DNA of 16,627 nucleotides from JAXDBV01 sp034678415 (GCA_034678415.1 JAXDBV010000357.1:1-16627); one strand, 5' to 3'; positions 1 through 7,911 are shown, counted from the stretch's first letter. Translations and numbers: made by a program. Notes: generated by a model from the letters alone, not told the origin.

Positions 1-294
1 GATCATGACATTCTCCGCTCTCTTCACCTTCCTCACCTGCTTAGCCTGCTCTTCAATGCTCATGTTCTTGTGAATGACGCCAATCCCTCCTTCGCGGGCG
101 ATAGCGATAGCCAGGGTGTCTTCCGTCACCGTATCCATGGATGCTGAAACGATAGGTGTTTTCAGCGGAATATTTCTCGTAAAGTGTGAACTGATATCGA
201 CGTCCCGCGGCAATACCTCCGAATATGCCGGAACAACAAGCACGTCGTCGAAGGTCAGGCCTTCACCGATTATTTTATCCGTAAGAAACGACAT
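1..294 (-). CDS. guaB: IMP dehydrogenase, N-terminal part (cut by window edge)
   Basis: The first 98 residues of inosine-5'-monophosphate dehydrogenase, the cytosolic enzyme that oxidises IMP to XMP with NAD+ as the committed step of GMP synthesis. The reading frame starts at an ATG (complement of 292-294) and stays open to the window edge. The segments LTFDDVLVVPAYSEVLPRDVD (about residues 13-33), PIVSASMDTVTE (47-58) and AIAREGGIGVIHKNMS (64-79) are the classic N-terminal signature of the GuaB TIM barrel. The chain breaks off about where the CBS-domain insertion would begin, so the catalytic cysteine loop lies outside the window. The gene is divergent from recQ, with about 150 bases between the two starts. 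The family call is very secure; completeness cannot be judged. Confidence 0.95.
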   Translation of the reverse strand, partial: MSFLTDKIIGEGLTFDDVLVVPAYSEVLPRDVDISSHFTRNIPLKTPIVSASMDTVTEDTLAIAIAREGGIGVIHKNMSIEEQAKQVRKVKRAENVMI

Positions 295-312
295 TTGCTT
301 ATTTTTAATAAA

Positions 313-348
313 TTTAGTAAGAAATTACGTTGGCGCGAATTTACTAAA
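313..348. promoter_or_regulatory. Inverted repeat between guaB and recQ
   Basis: TTTAGTAA (313-320) and its exact reverse complement TTACTAAA (341-348) are separated by 20 bases. A shorter inner pair, AAATT (322-326) and AATTT (338-342), partly competes with it. The dyad lies 18-55 bases upstream of the guaB start, in the shared divergent control region, so it could be an operator or a leader structure. No clean TAnnTTTG box is visible for either gene. In AT-rich DNA an 8-base dyad can arise by chance, so this is only a candidate. Confidence 0.25.
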
Positions 349-443
349 AATAGTGGACAGGAAGGCCGGAACAAGGAAAAAAAGTCTTGCCTCCGGTACG
401 GAAGATACCACATGCCAGTAAGGATTATACAGGGAGAAGACGT

Positions 444-2363
444 ATGGAACGGGCAGAGAACCTTTATGAGCAGATACTTGAGAAGTACTGGGGTTACACC
501 AGCTTCAGGCTTTTGCAGGATGAGATCATAAAGTCAGTAGCTAACGGGCATGACACGCTGGGTCTCATGCCTACGGGAGGGGGCAAATCGATAACCTTCC
601 AGGTGCCGGCCCTGGCAAAGGAAGGCATATGCCTGGTTATCACTCCACTGATAGCGCTGATGCGCGACCAGGTAGAGAAGCTTCAGAACCGGGGTATAAA
701 AGCTCTGTGCATCCACTCGGGCATGACCCGTGAAGAGATTGATCTCACCCTTGATAATGCCACGTATGGCGATTACAAATTCCTGTATGTGTCGCCGGAG
801 CGACTGGCCACCGAATCATTCCGTTCAAGGGCAGGAAAGATGAAGGTCAACCTGGTGGCCATCGATGAGTCACACTGCATCTCACAATGGGGATATGATT
901 TCAGGCCATCTTACCTGCGAATTGCCGAGCTGCGTGACCTGCTGCCCGATGTTCCCTTTCTTGCCCTCACCGCCACCGCCACAAAAGAGGTGATGGATGA
1001 TATACAGGAGAAGCTGAGATTCAGGGAGAAGAATGTACTCAGGACAAGCTTTGAGCGTAAGAATCTGGTATATCTCATCCGTCAGGCCGATGACAAGTTT
1101 GCATACCTTCTGAAGATCGTGAACAAGGTACATGGCAGTGGCATTGTGTATGTACGCAGCCGCCGCAAGGCCCGTGATCTGGCCTTGTGGCTAAGGCAGC
1201 ACGATATATCTGCCGACTATTATCATGCCGGACTTAAGCCCGAAAGCCGCAGCGCCAAGCAACAAGCCTGGACTGACAGCGAAACACGGATCATCGTGGC
1301 AACAAACGCCTTCGGCATGGGAATAGACAAGGCCGATGTGAGATTCGTGGTTCATGTGGACCTCCCCGACTCTGTTGAATCGTATTTCCAGGAAGCGGGA
1401 AGGGCCGGCAGAGACGGCAAGAAAGCGTATGCCGTACTCCTCGTCAACCAGTATGACACCCAGGCAATCGATAAAAGGGTGGCACTCAATTTCCCCCCCA
1501 TTGCTGAGGTAAAAAGGATCTACGATATGCTGGGCAACTTCCTGCAGATACCCCTGGGTGGCGCTAAAGGCCATGCCTACGATTTTCATATCAGTGAGTT
1601 CGCCGACCGGAACAAGATCAAAATGTCTGTCGCCCATAGCAGCCTGAAAATTATCGAAAGAGCAGGCTATATCGAGCTGACGGATGAGGTGTATTCACCC
1701 AGCAAAGTGTTCTTTACCATTGAAAGGGATGAACTATACAAGTTTCAGGTGGCCAATGCACAGTTCGACGGATTCATCAAGCTGATCCTCAGGTCATATA
1801 CCGGGCTGTTCAACCAGTATGTTGCCATCCACGAGGATTTCCTGGCCAGGAAAGCCGGGATACCCATGGAAACTGTGACCCTGTACCTTTCCAGGCTTAA
1901 AGAATTGGGGATCATCCAATATATCCCTCAGCGCAGGGCTCCCATGATCATCTTCACCGAGGAACGGCTCGACCCGAAATCACTCGTCATCTCCAGGGAG
2001 AGCTATGCCTTCCTGAAAGAACGGTTTATCGAGCGCCTGAAAAGGATGGTTCACTATGCCACCAGCACCAATAAATGCCGCAGCCATATGCTTCTTGAAT
2101 ACTTCGGTGAAGAAGACGCACCCCGCTGCGGCCAATGTGACGTGTGCAGCAAGAGAAACGAGCTGAACCTCAGCAAGTATGAGTTTGACCTCATCACCGA
2201 ACAGATCAGGGACAACACCAGAGCCGGCCTGCTGACACTGGATGAACTGGTAAAAAAAACCGGTTCCGATCCCGACAAGGTGATAAAGGTTATCCGCTGG
2301 CTCCTGGATCACAACATGGTGACATATAATGAAGACCAGAAAATCCGATGGATGGATCATTGA
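444..2363 (+). CDS. recQ: RecQ family ATP-dependent DNA helicase
   Basis: A 639-residue superfamily 2 helicase of the RecQ family, which unwinds DNA 3' to 5' during recombination and fork repair. Visible motifs are motif 0 (YTSFRLLQDEII, about 18-29), Walker A MPTGGGKS (42-49), DESHCISQWGYDFRPSY (141-157), TATAT (176-180), ATNAFGMGIDK (286-296) and QEAGRAGRDG (316-325). A four-cysteine zinc motif sits near the C terminus (C545, C562, C565, C568) and is followed by about 70 residues that look like a winged helix. In E. coli RecQ the zinc cysteines follow the helicase core directly; here about 220 residues intervene, and no HRDC domain is obvious. I chose the ATG at 444 over the in-frame ATG at 387 because AGGGAGAAG precedes it and the chain then starts where RecQ proteins usually do. 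The DUF5063 gene follows 30 bases downstream, probably in the same transcript. Confidence 0.93.
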   Translation: MERAENLYEQILEKYWGYTSFRLLQDEIIKSVANGHDTLGLMPTGGGKSITFQVPALAKEGICLVITPLIALMRDQVEKLQNRGIKALCIHSGMTREEIDLTLDNATYGDYKFLYVSPERLATESFRSRAGKMKVNLVAIDESHCISQWGYDFRPSYLRIAELRDLLPDVPFLALTATATKEVMDDIQEKLRFREKNVLRTSFERKNLVYLIRQADDKFAYLLKIVNKVHGSGIVYVRSRRKARDLALWLRQHDISADYYHAGLKPESRSAKQQAWTDSETRIIVATNAFGMGIDKADVRFVVHVDLPDSVESYFQEAGRAGRDGKKAYAVLLVNQYDTQAIDKRVALNFPPIAEVKRIYDMLGNFLQIPLGGAKGHAYDFHISEFADRNKIKMSVAHSSLKIIERAGYIELTDEVYSPSKVFFTIERDELYKFQVANAQFDGFIKLILRSYTGLFNQYVAIHEDFLARKAGIPMETVTLYLSRLKELGIIQYIPQRRAPMIIFTEERLDPKSLVISRESYAFLKERFIERLKRMVHYATSTNKCRSHMLLEYFGEEDAPRCGQCDVCSKRNELNLSKYEFDLITEQIRDNTRAGLLTLDELVKKTGSDPDKVIKVIRWLLDHNMVTYNEDQKIRWMDH

Positions 2364-2393
2364 TGATATACATGAATAAATCAATACTGACCT

Positions 2394-3023
2394 ATGAGCC
2401 ACGAACCGGATAAATTGTTGCATTCCGCTCCCGTAAAGGAATTTCTGCAAGCTGCCGCCGGATACTGTATCGTTGCAGAGACCCAGGATCAGCTCTCACG
2501 GGCTGCATTTATTTCGTCCCTGCGCCATACCATGGCGAAACTCTATGCCAGTATGACGGAAATATCCGGGATAGAAAGCCTGGATGATGCAGAACTGGAA
2601 AAAAACGTAAGCGAAGATGACTGGAATGCGATTGAACAGGCTGCCAGAAAAAAGCTGGGAAGGTATAATGAATTCCAGGAAGTGTTTGATCCGCGAATGA
2701 CGGAATCCGATACTCCTGTAGTTTGCAGCCTGTCGGAGAACATTGCCGATATATACCAGGATATAAAAAACTTTCTGTACCTGTATTATATCGGTACTGA
2801 AGAGGTTATGCACCTGGCCCTTTGTGAGTGCCAGGAAAACTTCCGTCTGTACTGGGGACAGAAAGTGGCGAATTCCCTCCGCCAGCTACATGAGCTTGAA
2901 TTCGGCCAGGAAATCCTGGAAGATGAGACTGAAACGGATACCGCTTCCCCGCCCCAACGGGATGTATCCAAATGGTTTCTAAGCCGGAGACAGAAGGATT
3001 ATCAGGAAGAAGCAGAAGAGTAA
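2394..3023 (+). CDS. DUF5063 domain protein
   Basis: A soluble 209-residue protein that I recognise as resembling the DUF5063 family of Bacteroidota; its function is unknown. It has no signal peptide or membrane segment. It appears mostly helical, with conserved-looking stretches around FLQAAAGYCIVAE (about 17-29), SRAAFISSLRHTMAKLYASM (35-54) and the aromatic block NFLYLYYIGTEEVMHLALCE (126-145). The C terminus (from about residue 175) is acidic and low in complexity, probably disordered. It begins 30 bases after the recQ stop on the same strand, so co-transcription with recQ is likely, but no known RecQ partner role supports more than that. The ATG lacks a clear Shine-Dalgarno sequence, which is normal in this phylum. 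The family assignment is from memory of family sequences and is moderately sure. Confidence 0.75.
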   Translation: MSHEPDKLLHSAPVKEFLQAAAGYCIVAETQDQLSRAAFISSLRHTMAKLYASMTEISGIESLDDAELEKNVSEDDWNAIEQAARKKLGRYNEFQEVFDPRMTESDTPVVCSLSENIADIYQDIKNFLYLYYIGTEEVMHLALCECQENFRLYWGQKVANSLRQLHELEFGQEILEDETETDTASPPQRDVSKWFLSRRQKDYQEEAEE

Positions 3024-3205
3024 GGCCGGGAGATGGCGGAAATAAAAAACGACGGATTATCCTGATAACAGTTGTTGATGTTAATGGCCTTCATTTCCCA
3101 CTCTTAAATCATTACCCATAACCCTATCCTGGTATACTTTCACCAACGGTTTCCGACTGTAATCAGAGTAACTGTTTGAAGGATAGTATGAAGGGGTGTA
3201 AAATT
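3024..3205. other. Gene-free gap after the DUF5063 gene
   Basis: About 180 bases between the DUF5063 stop and the shared terminator. Both strands are interrupted by stops, and the only longer frame here is antisense spill-over from the DUF2795 gene region. I see no promoter box, tRNA or convincing RNA structure. Confidence 0.5.
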
Positions 3206-3231
3206 AAGAAAGGAGCCACAGCTCCTTTCTT
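3206..3231 (-). terminator. Intrinsic terminator shared by convergent genes
   Basis: A perfect 11-base-pair stem: AAGAAAGGAGC (3206-3216) pairs with GCTCCTTTCTT (3221-3231) around a 4-base loop, CACA. The base of the stem overlaps the TAA stop codon (3231-3233) of the minus-strand DUF2795 gene, so the hairpin is fused to the end of that gene. U-rich sequence follows on both sides (AATTTTA on the minus strand, a short T-rich end on the plus strand), so it can also stop transcription arriving from recQ-DUF5063. Confidence 0.85.
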
Positions 3232-3452
3232 TAGTATTCATCTTCATTAAAGAAGAAATCGTCCTTGCTCGGATAATCCGGCCAGATATCTTCAATACTT
3301 TCATAGATTTCACCCTCATCTTCAATCTCCTGCAGGTTTTCAATCACCTCCAGCGGAGCGCCCGAACGTATGGCATAATCGATCAGTTCATCCTTTGTGG
3401 CAGGCCAGGGCGCATCCTCAAGTTTTGATGCTAATTCTAGTGTCCAATACAT
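3231..3452 (-). CDS. Small acidic DUF2795-type protein
   Basis: A 73-residue protein with 22 Asp/Glu against 4 Lys/Arg, hence strongly acidic. I recognise the sequence as a small, strongly conserved Bacteroidota protein usually annotated DUF2795; its function is unknown. The N-terminal two thirds (YWTLELASKLEDAPWPATKD, about 2-21, then the ELIDYAIRSGAP and EVIENLQE helices) look like a small helical domain. The tail from about residue 43 is very acidic and aromatic and ends FFFNEDEY. There is no membrane segment. The gene appears to be a single transcription unit: a candidate Bacteroidota promoter lies just upstream and a strong hairpin overlaps its stop codon. A small acidic, compact gene of this kind could bind RNA polymerase, ribosomes or a basic partner, but that is inference only. 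Confidence 0.85.
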   Translation of the reverse strand: MYWTLELASKLEDAPWPATKDELIDYAIRSGAPLEVIENLQEIEDEGEIYESIEDIWPDYPSKDDFFFNEDEY

Positions 3453-3490
3453 ATCCTTGACGTTTTGAACTGGTCTGAAAAAAAAGTTTG

Positions 3491-3522
3491 CAAATATATA
3501 TAATAAATAATTGAAATTCCAA
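3491..3522 (-). promoter_or_regulatory. Candidate Bacteroidota-type promoter for the DUF2795 gene
   Basis: Read on the minus strand, TATATTTG (complement of 3491-3498) matches the -7 consensus TAnnTTTG exactly. A TTG (complement of 3520-3522) lies 21 bases upstream as the -33 element, within the usual spacing. The box ends 38 bases before the ATG, leaving a leader of roughly 30 bases. The surrounding DNA is very AT-rich, which helps promoter opening but also raises the chance of random matches. Confidence 0.6.
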
Positions 3523-3563
3523 TGGGATTTTAAAGGAATTCGAAGGCTCAGGTGAAGATATTC

Positions 3564-4106
3564 TTACCGGCTTTCCCAGGTGGTCTCACATGCATGGAGG
3601 TCTTTTGCTATCTTTCTTGCCAGCACAAAGAGGTAGTCGGCCAGACGGTTCAGGTATTTAACAACTATTGCGATGTTTTCGTTATCCGCTTCGATCCTCA
3701 CGGCGTTTCTTTCTGCTCTCCGGCATACACAGCGGGCAATATGGTAGAAAGAGACGGCAGGATGGCCCCCGGGGAGGATGAACGATCTGAGGGGCTGCAG
3801 CGCTTCCTCCATCCGGTCGATTTCGCTCTCCAGGATGGTAATATCATCTTCTTTCAACTCAGGAAGTTTCACATCATTCCGGTCATCGCTGGCCAGGATG
3901 GCGGCACATACCATCAAACGGTCCTGGATACTGATCAGCCGTTGCCGGTAATGTTCGTGTATTTCATGGTCCCTGATCAGTCCGATATATGAGATGAGTT
4001 CATCCACCGTACCATAGGCTTCAACCCTGGGATGTGCCTTGGGCACGCGGGTACCCCCGATCAGCGATGTCATGCCGTGATCCCCTCCCCTGGTATATAT
4101 TTTCAT
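3564..4106 (-). CDS. pduO: PduO-type cob(I)alamin adenosyltransferase
   Basis: A 180-residue ATP:cob(I)alamin adenosyltransferase, which transfers the adenosyl group of ATP to reduced cobalamin to make coenzyme B12. It is helical and normally trimeric in the cytosol. Family marks are the N-terminal ATP loop TRGGDHGMTSLIGG (5-18), GTVDEL (32-37), FILPGG (109-114), the CRRAER segment (128-133) and YLNRLADYLFVLARK (151-165). The ATP loop differs slightly from the usual TKTGDxGTTSL form, with Gly and Met at two positions, but the key Gly-Asp is kept. It starts 6 bases after the stop of the ABC ATPase gene on the same strand, so the two are probably co-transcribed. No other B12 gene is in the window, so the enzyme may simply reactivate cofactor for B12-dependent enzymes elsewhere. 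Confidence 0.9.
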   Translation of the reverse strand: MKIYTRGGDHGMTSLIGGTRVPKAHPRVEAYGTVDELISYIGLIRDHEIHEHYRQRLISIQDRLMVCAAILASDDRNDVKLPELKEDDITILESEIDRMEEALQPLRSFILPGGHPAVSFYHIARCVCRRAERNAVRIEADNENIAIVVKYLNRLADYLFVLARKIAKDLHACETTWESR

Positions 4107-4112
4107 GGATGA

Positions 4113-4823
4113 TCAGGTTATCTGCTTCTCGACATATGCGGGATTGACAGTATCGGCGGCGACCTGGCCGTCCATCAGCCGGATGATCCTCTTGGCATGA
4201 CGGGCAATATCTTCTTCGTGGGTCACAACAATCACCGTATTTCCCTTTCGGTATATCTCATCGAACAGGTTCATGATCTCGGCTGAGCTTTTGGAATCAA
4301 GGTTGCCTGTGGGCTCATCAGCCAGTATGATAGACGGTTTATTAACCAGTGCCCTCGCCACGGCCACCCTCTGCCGCTGTCCCCCTGAGAGCTCATTCGG
4401 ACGGTGATCCATCCTGTCGGCCAAGCCCACGCTATCAAGCACTGTCCTGGCAATCTCCATCCGTTCATGCTTGGGAACACCTGCATAGATCAATGGAAGC
4501 ATGACATTCTCCAGCGCAGTGTACCTGGGAAGAAGATTAAATGTCTGAAAAACAAATCCTATCTCCTTATTCCGTATCTCGGCAAGGCTGTTGTCATCCA
4601 TCTTACTGACATCCTTTCTGTTTAGGTAATATTCACCGCTGGTGGGACTGTCGAGGCAGCCAATTATGTTCATCAGGGTCGATTTTCCGGAACCCGACGG
4701 TCCCATGATAGCCACATACTCCCCCCTGTCAATCATAAGATCAATCGACCGCAACGCCTCCACAACAATCTTTCCGATATAATAATTCTTTACCAGACTG
4801 TTCAGCTTAATAACGTTATCCAT
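4113..4823 (-). CDS. ABC transporter ATP-binding protein (MacB/LolD type)
   Basis: A 236-residue ATPase subunit of an ABC transporter. It shows Walker A GPSGSGKST (41-49), the Q-loop glutamine in FQTFNLLP (Q93), the signature LSGGQRQRVAVARAL (145-159), Walker B with D-loop ILADEPTGNLDS (166-177) and the H-loop histidine (H202). The EPTGNLDS form and the length are typical of the MacB/LolD/FtsE subgroup, whose members power lipoprotein release, peptide or antibiotic export, or cell-wall enzyme activation rather than nutrient uptake. No permease is encoded beside it, so the substrate cannot be named. It lies 66 bases downstream of the methyltransferase gene and 6 bases upstream of the adenosyltransferase gene, on the same strand as both. 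Confidence 0.92.
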   Translation of the reverse strand: MDNVIKLNSLVKNYYIGKIVVEALRSIDLMIDRGEYVAIMGPSGSGKSTLMNIIGCLDSPTSGEYYLNRKDVSKMDDNSLAEIRNKEIGFVFQTFNLLPRYTALENVMLPLIYAGVPKHERMEIARTVLDSVGLADRMDHRPNELSGGQRQRVAVARALVNKPSIILADEPTGNLDSKSSAEIMNLFDEIYRKGNTVIVVTHEEDIARHAKRIIRLMDGQVAADTVNPAYVEKQIT

Positions 4824-4889
4824 AATTCAGATATTAATGCGTACGAAGTTATAAGTTTAATGGTGAATAGGAAAATATCGAATGGTTTT

Positions 4890-5696
4890 TTAATATTTTA
4901 TAACAAATTCCTGCCGTGCAATGTTCGTTTTGAAAAACAGGAGTCCCATGTGAAAAAGATCGACCGACAGGCTGACCCTCTCATCCGATCTGAGGGCAGC
5001 CCAGGCTTTCGTCATGCCCCGGCTTGCATGGATATCATGGATCGCTATCACCGTGTTCTCGTGCGCTTTTGCTATGATGAGACGAGCGTATTTTTCCGTT
5101 GCTTCCTTCCTGTGGTTCCCATCGATAAATGCCAGGTCCACGCTATCCATTTCATCCATCACACCGGGCAACAGATCATCAAACCATCCCCGTATTACGG
5201 TAATGTTGGGGAATTGCCATCGTTCATAGTTCTCACGCGCCATCAACACCAGGTCATCCGAACCTTCAATGGTAATCACTCTTGTCTGAGGATCGGCCAG
5301 CGCCATACCGGCAGCCGATAATCCCGTGCCCGTTCCAAGCTCAATGATGTTACGGCATGAAAATTCACGTACCAGCGCAGCCAGCAGCCGGGCATGTTTA
5401 GGACGTATCGATGCCGACCGTGCAAACACACAGACACGTCTTCTCTTCCAGCTTTTTGTCCCCGATCCTGCTCCCTTGTCATCTGTCCGGAACGTTCTCT
5501 TATCTGCGAACAACCACCTGCGGAAGACAATAAACTTTTCATCATCGTCCCTCGCCCTGGCTGACCGGAGGACACCCAGTACCCGATGGAACACAAAGGG
5601 AGAATGAATACCATGACCTTTCAGGCCCCGAGCCCTGAAAAGAAACATTAAATACCCGAATACCCTCGTCACCACTGCTTCTAAATGCTTTATCAA
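4890..5696 (-). CDS. Class I SAM-dependent methyltransferase
   Basis: Up to 268 residues. The SAM-binding motif NIIELGTGTG (116-125), the acidic second strand ITIEGSDD (141-148) and DLAFIDGNH (187-195) mark a Rossmann-fold methyltransferase resembling the O-methyltransferase group. The N-terminal block GHGIHSPFVF (27-36) and the final MGLLFFKT...EFVIKY resemble a family common in Bacteroidota whose substrate I do not know. The start is uncertain. The longest frame opens at a TTG (complement of 5694-5696) directly after an in-frame TAA. GTG codons at 5675 and 5672 are alternatives, and the first ATG (5648) would leave few residues before the conserved HSPFVF block. The gene is divergent from recG and probably heads a transcript with the ABC ATPase. 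Function beyond methyl transfer is not supported. Confidence 0.85.
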   Translation of the reverse strand: MIKHLEAVVTRVFGYLMFLFRARGLKGHGIHSPFVFHRVLGVLRSARARDDDEKFIVFRRWLFADKRTFRTDDKGAGSGTKSWKRRRVCVFARSASIRPKHARLLAALVREFSCRNIIELGTGTGLSAAGMALADPQTRVITIEGSDDLVLMARENYERWQFPNITVIRGWFDDLLPGVMDEMDSVDLAFIDGNHRKEATEKYARLIIAKAHENTVIAIHDIHASRGMTKAWAALRSDERVSLSVDLFHMGLLFFKTNIARQEFVIKY

Positions 5697-5796
5697 TTAG
5701 ACCATGCAGGCTTATAAATTATTCCGCAGGGTGTTGATTAGTTTTTTCCCATCGCATCTTTCATCCGGAATTTCTTTCCGATATTTACACATCACG

Positions 5797-7911
5797 ATGG
5801 ATATGATGTCTGATCTTTCCGCCAGGGAAATAAAGTTTCTGCCCGGTGTTGGACCAAAGCGGGCTGAGCTTCTCAACCAGGAGCTGAACATCTTCACGTT
5901 TGAGGATCTCCTGTACTACTTTCCCTATAAATATGTCGACCGGAGCCGCTTTTATACCATCAGGGAGATTCATCCCGACCTGCCGTATATTCAGGTACGT
6001 GGTTACTTTTTAAAATTCGAAGGTGCTGGTGATCCACGGCACAGGAGACTCGTGGGCTATTTCCACGACGGCACCGGCACTATTGAAACCGTATGGTTTC
6101 AGGGTATCAAATGGTTGCAGAAAGCGCTGAAGCCCGACCATGAATACATCATCTTCGGCAAGCCAAGCCTCTTCAACAATAAACTGAATATCGTTCATCC
6201 CGAAGTAGAAGATATCAGGACCTTTGAGGCAAACCTTGCATCGGGATTACAGCCCTTCTACAGCACCACCGAAAAGCTGAAGAACAGTTTTCTCACCTCC
6301 AGGGCTATTCAGAAGCTACAGAGCGTGCTCATCCAGATAGTGGAAAAAGAGATCACCGAGACCCTTCCCGACTATCTTATCAGGCGTCTGAGCCTCCTTC
6401 CCCTCGACGAGGCTTTACGGAATATCCATTTCCCCGAGTCACCTTCCCTGCTTAAAAAGGCCCGTTACCGGCTTAAATTTGAAGAGCTCTTTTATATACA
6501 GCTGAACCTCCTCAAACTGAAGGTCGTCAGGAACAGGAAAATTCACGGTTTCACCTTTACCAGGGTAGGGGAATATTTTAACACCTTTTATAAAAAGAAC
6601 CTGCGGTTTGAGTTGACGGAAGCGCAGAAGCGGGTCATGCGCGAGATACGGAAAGACCTGGGATCGGGCCGGCAGATGAACCGTCTCCTCCAGGGAGATG
6701 TGGGCAGCGGCAAGACGCTCGTAGCTCTTATGAGCATGCTCCTTGCCATCGACAACGGATTCCAGTCATGCATCATGGCTCCCACAGAAATACTTGCCAC
6801 ACAGCACTTTCATACCCTCCTCCTGTTCCTCGAGGGAATGGAAGTAAACGTGAGGCTTCTCACCGGATCGACACCCAAAAGCGAAAGGAAGGAGATACAC
6901 AAAGGCTTGCACGACGGTACCATACAGATGCTCGTGGGCACTCATGCCCTGATCGAGGAAACGGTACAGTTCAGGCATCTCGGACTGGTCATTATCGATG
7001 AGCAGCACCGCTTTGGCGTGGCACAGCGCGCCAGGTTGTGGCAGAAAAACCCCGAGCCACCCCATGTGCTGGTCATGACTGCCACTCCCATCCCGCGCAC
7101 CCTCGCTATGACCCTTTACGGCGATCTTGAGGTATCGGTGATCGATCAGCTGCCCCCGGGCCGTCAGCCGGTGAAAACCATCCATTATTACGATAACCGG
7201 CGGCTGCGTATGCATGGCTTTCTCCGTGAACAACTCGCCCAGGGACGACAGATATTCATCGTGTACCCGTTGATAAGCGGATCGGAGAAGATGGACTACA
7301 AGGACCTGGAAGACGGGTATGAAAGCATCACTCGGGCATTCCCCCCACCGAAATACTCGGTCAGCGTGGTCCACGGACGGATGAAATCCGGCGAGAAGGA
7401 AAAATCGATGAAATATTTTATCCGCGGAAAAACACACATCATGGTTGCCACCACAGTGATAGAGGTGGGTGTCGACATCCCCAATGCCACCGTCATGGTG
7501 ATTGAGAGCGCCGAACGGTTCGGACTGTCGCAGCTGCACCAGCTCAGGGGAAGGGTAGGCCGCGGCGCCAACCAGTCGTACTGTATCCTTATGACTGGTC
7601 TCAACCTGAGTGAGGACGCAAAAAAAAGAATAGAAACCATCCTCCGTACCAATGACGGCTTCGAGATAGCCGAGGCCGACCTCCGGCTACGCGGCCCTGG
7701 CGACCTCGAAGGAACGCAGCAGAGCGGAATCCCATTCACCCTTAAAATAGCCAGCCTCGGACAAGACGGACAGATATTGCAGTACGCAAGGGATGTTGCA
7801 GAATCCATCATCACCGATGATCCCCTGCTGGAAAAACCGCAAAACCACATCCTGAACCGGCAGCTGAGAAAATCACCCCCCGGCATCATCAACTGGAGCG
7901 TTATAAGCTGA
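5797..7911 (+). CDS. recG: ATP-dependent DNA helicase RecG
   Basis: A 704-residue RecG, the branch-migrating helicase that reverses stalled forks and processes Holliday junctions and R-loops. Recognisable parts are the N-terminal REIKFLPGVGPKRAELL (10-26), the wedge OB domain (about 55-140), Walker A GDVGSGKT (300-307), DEQHRFG (401-407), TATPIPRTLAMTLYGDL (428-444), SAERFGLSQLHQLRGRVGRG (571-590) and the C-terminal TRG segment EIAEADLRLRGPGD (623-636). The frame is open upstream to an ATG at 5704, but the extra 31 residues are basic and hydrophobic and unlike RecG. I therefore placed the start at the ATG at 5797, just before the conserved SAREIKFLPGVGPKR; the ATGs at 5803 and 5806 are close alternatives. 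The gene is divergent from the methyltransferase gene and is separated from the rnf cluster by a gap containing a promoter. All catalytic motifs are intact. Confidence 0.95.
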   Translation: MDMMSDLSAREIKFLPGVGPKRAELLNQELNIFTFEDLLYYFPYKYVDRSRFYTIREIHPDLPYIQVRGYFLKFEGAGDPRHRRLVGYFHDGTGTIETVWFQGIKWLQKALKPDHEYIIFGKPSLFNNKLNIVHPEVEDIRTFEANLASGLQPFYSTTEKLKNSFLTSRAIQKLQSVLIQIVEKEITETLPDYLIRRLSLLPLDEALRNIHFPESPSLLKKARYRLKFEELFYIQLNLLKLKVVRNRKIHGFTFTRVGEYFNTFYKKNLRFELTEAQKRVMREIRKDLGSGRQMNRLLQGDVGSGKTLVALMSMLLAIDNGFQSCIMAPTEILATQHFHTLLLFLEGMEVNVRLLTGSTPKSERKEIHKGLHDGTIQMLVGTHALIEETVQFRHLGLVIIDEQHRFGVAQRARLWQKNPEPPHVLVMTATPIPRTLAMTLYGDLEVSVIDQLPPGRQPVKTIHYYDNRRLRMHGFLREQLAQGRQIFIVYPLISGSEKMDYKDLEDGYESITRAFPPPKYSVSVVHGRMKSGEKEKSMKYFIRGKTHIMVATTVIEVGVDIPNATVMVIESAERFGLSQLHQLRGRVGRGANQSYCILMTGLNLSEDAKKRIETILRTNDGFEIAEADLRLRGPGDLEGTQQSGIPFTLKIASLGQDGQILQYARDVAESIITDDPLLEKPQNHILNRQLRKSPPGIINWSVIS

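Noticed and set aside
387..443. Upstream extension of recQ from the ATG at 387
   Set aside because: The ATG at 444 has an AGGGAGAAG ribosome site and fits the family start; the extra 19 residues are basic and unrecognised.
5704..5796. Upstream extension of recG from the ATG at 5704
   Set aside because: The 31 extra residues are unlike RecG N termini, and the conserved family start coincides with the ATG at 5797.
6766..7539. 257-residue minus-strand open frame
   Set aside because: It lies fully antisense to the helicase core of recG, whose motifs are intact; the translation is not recognisable and it is a codon-bias shadow.
7296..7892. 198-residue minus-strand open frame
   Set aside because: Antisense to the recG C-terminal region with low-complexity Ser/Arg/Pro content and no family resemblance.
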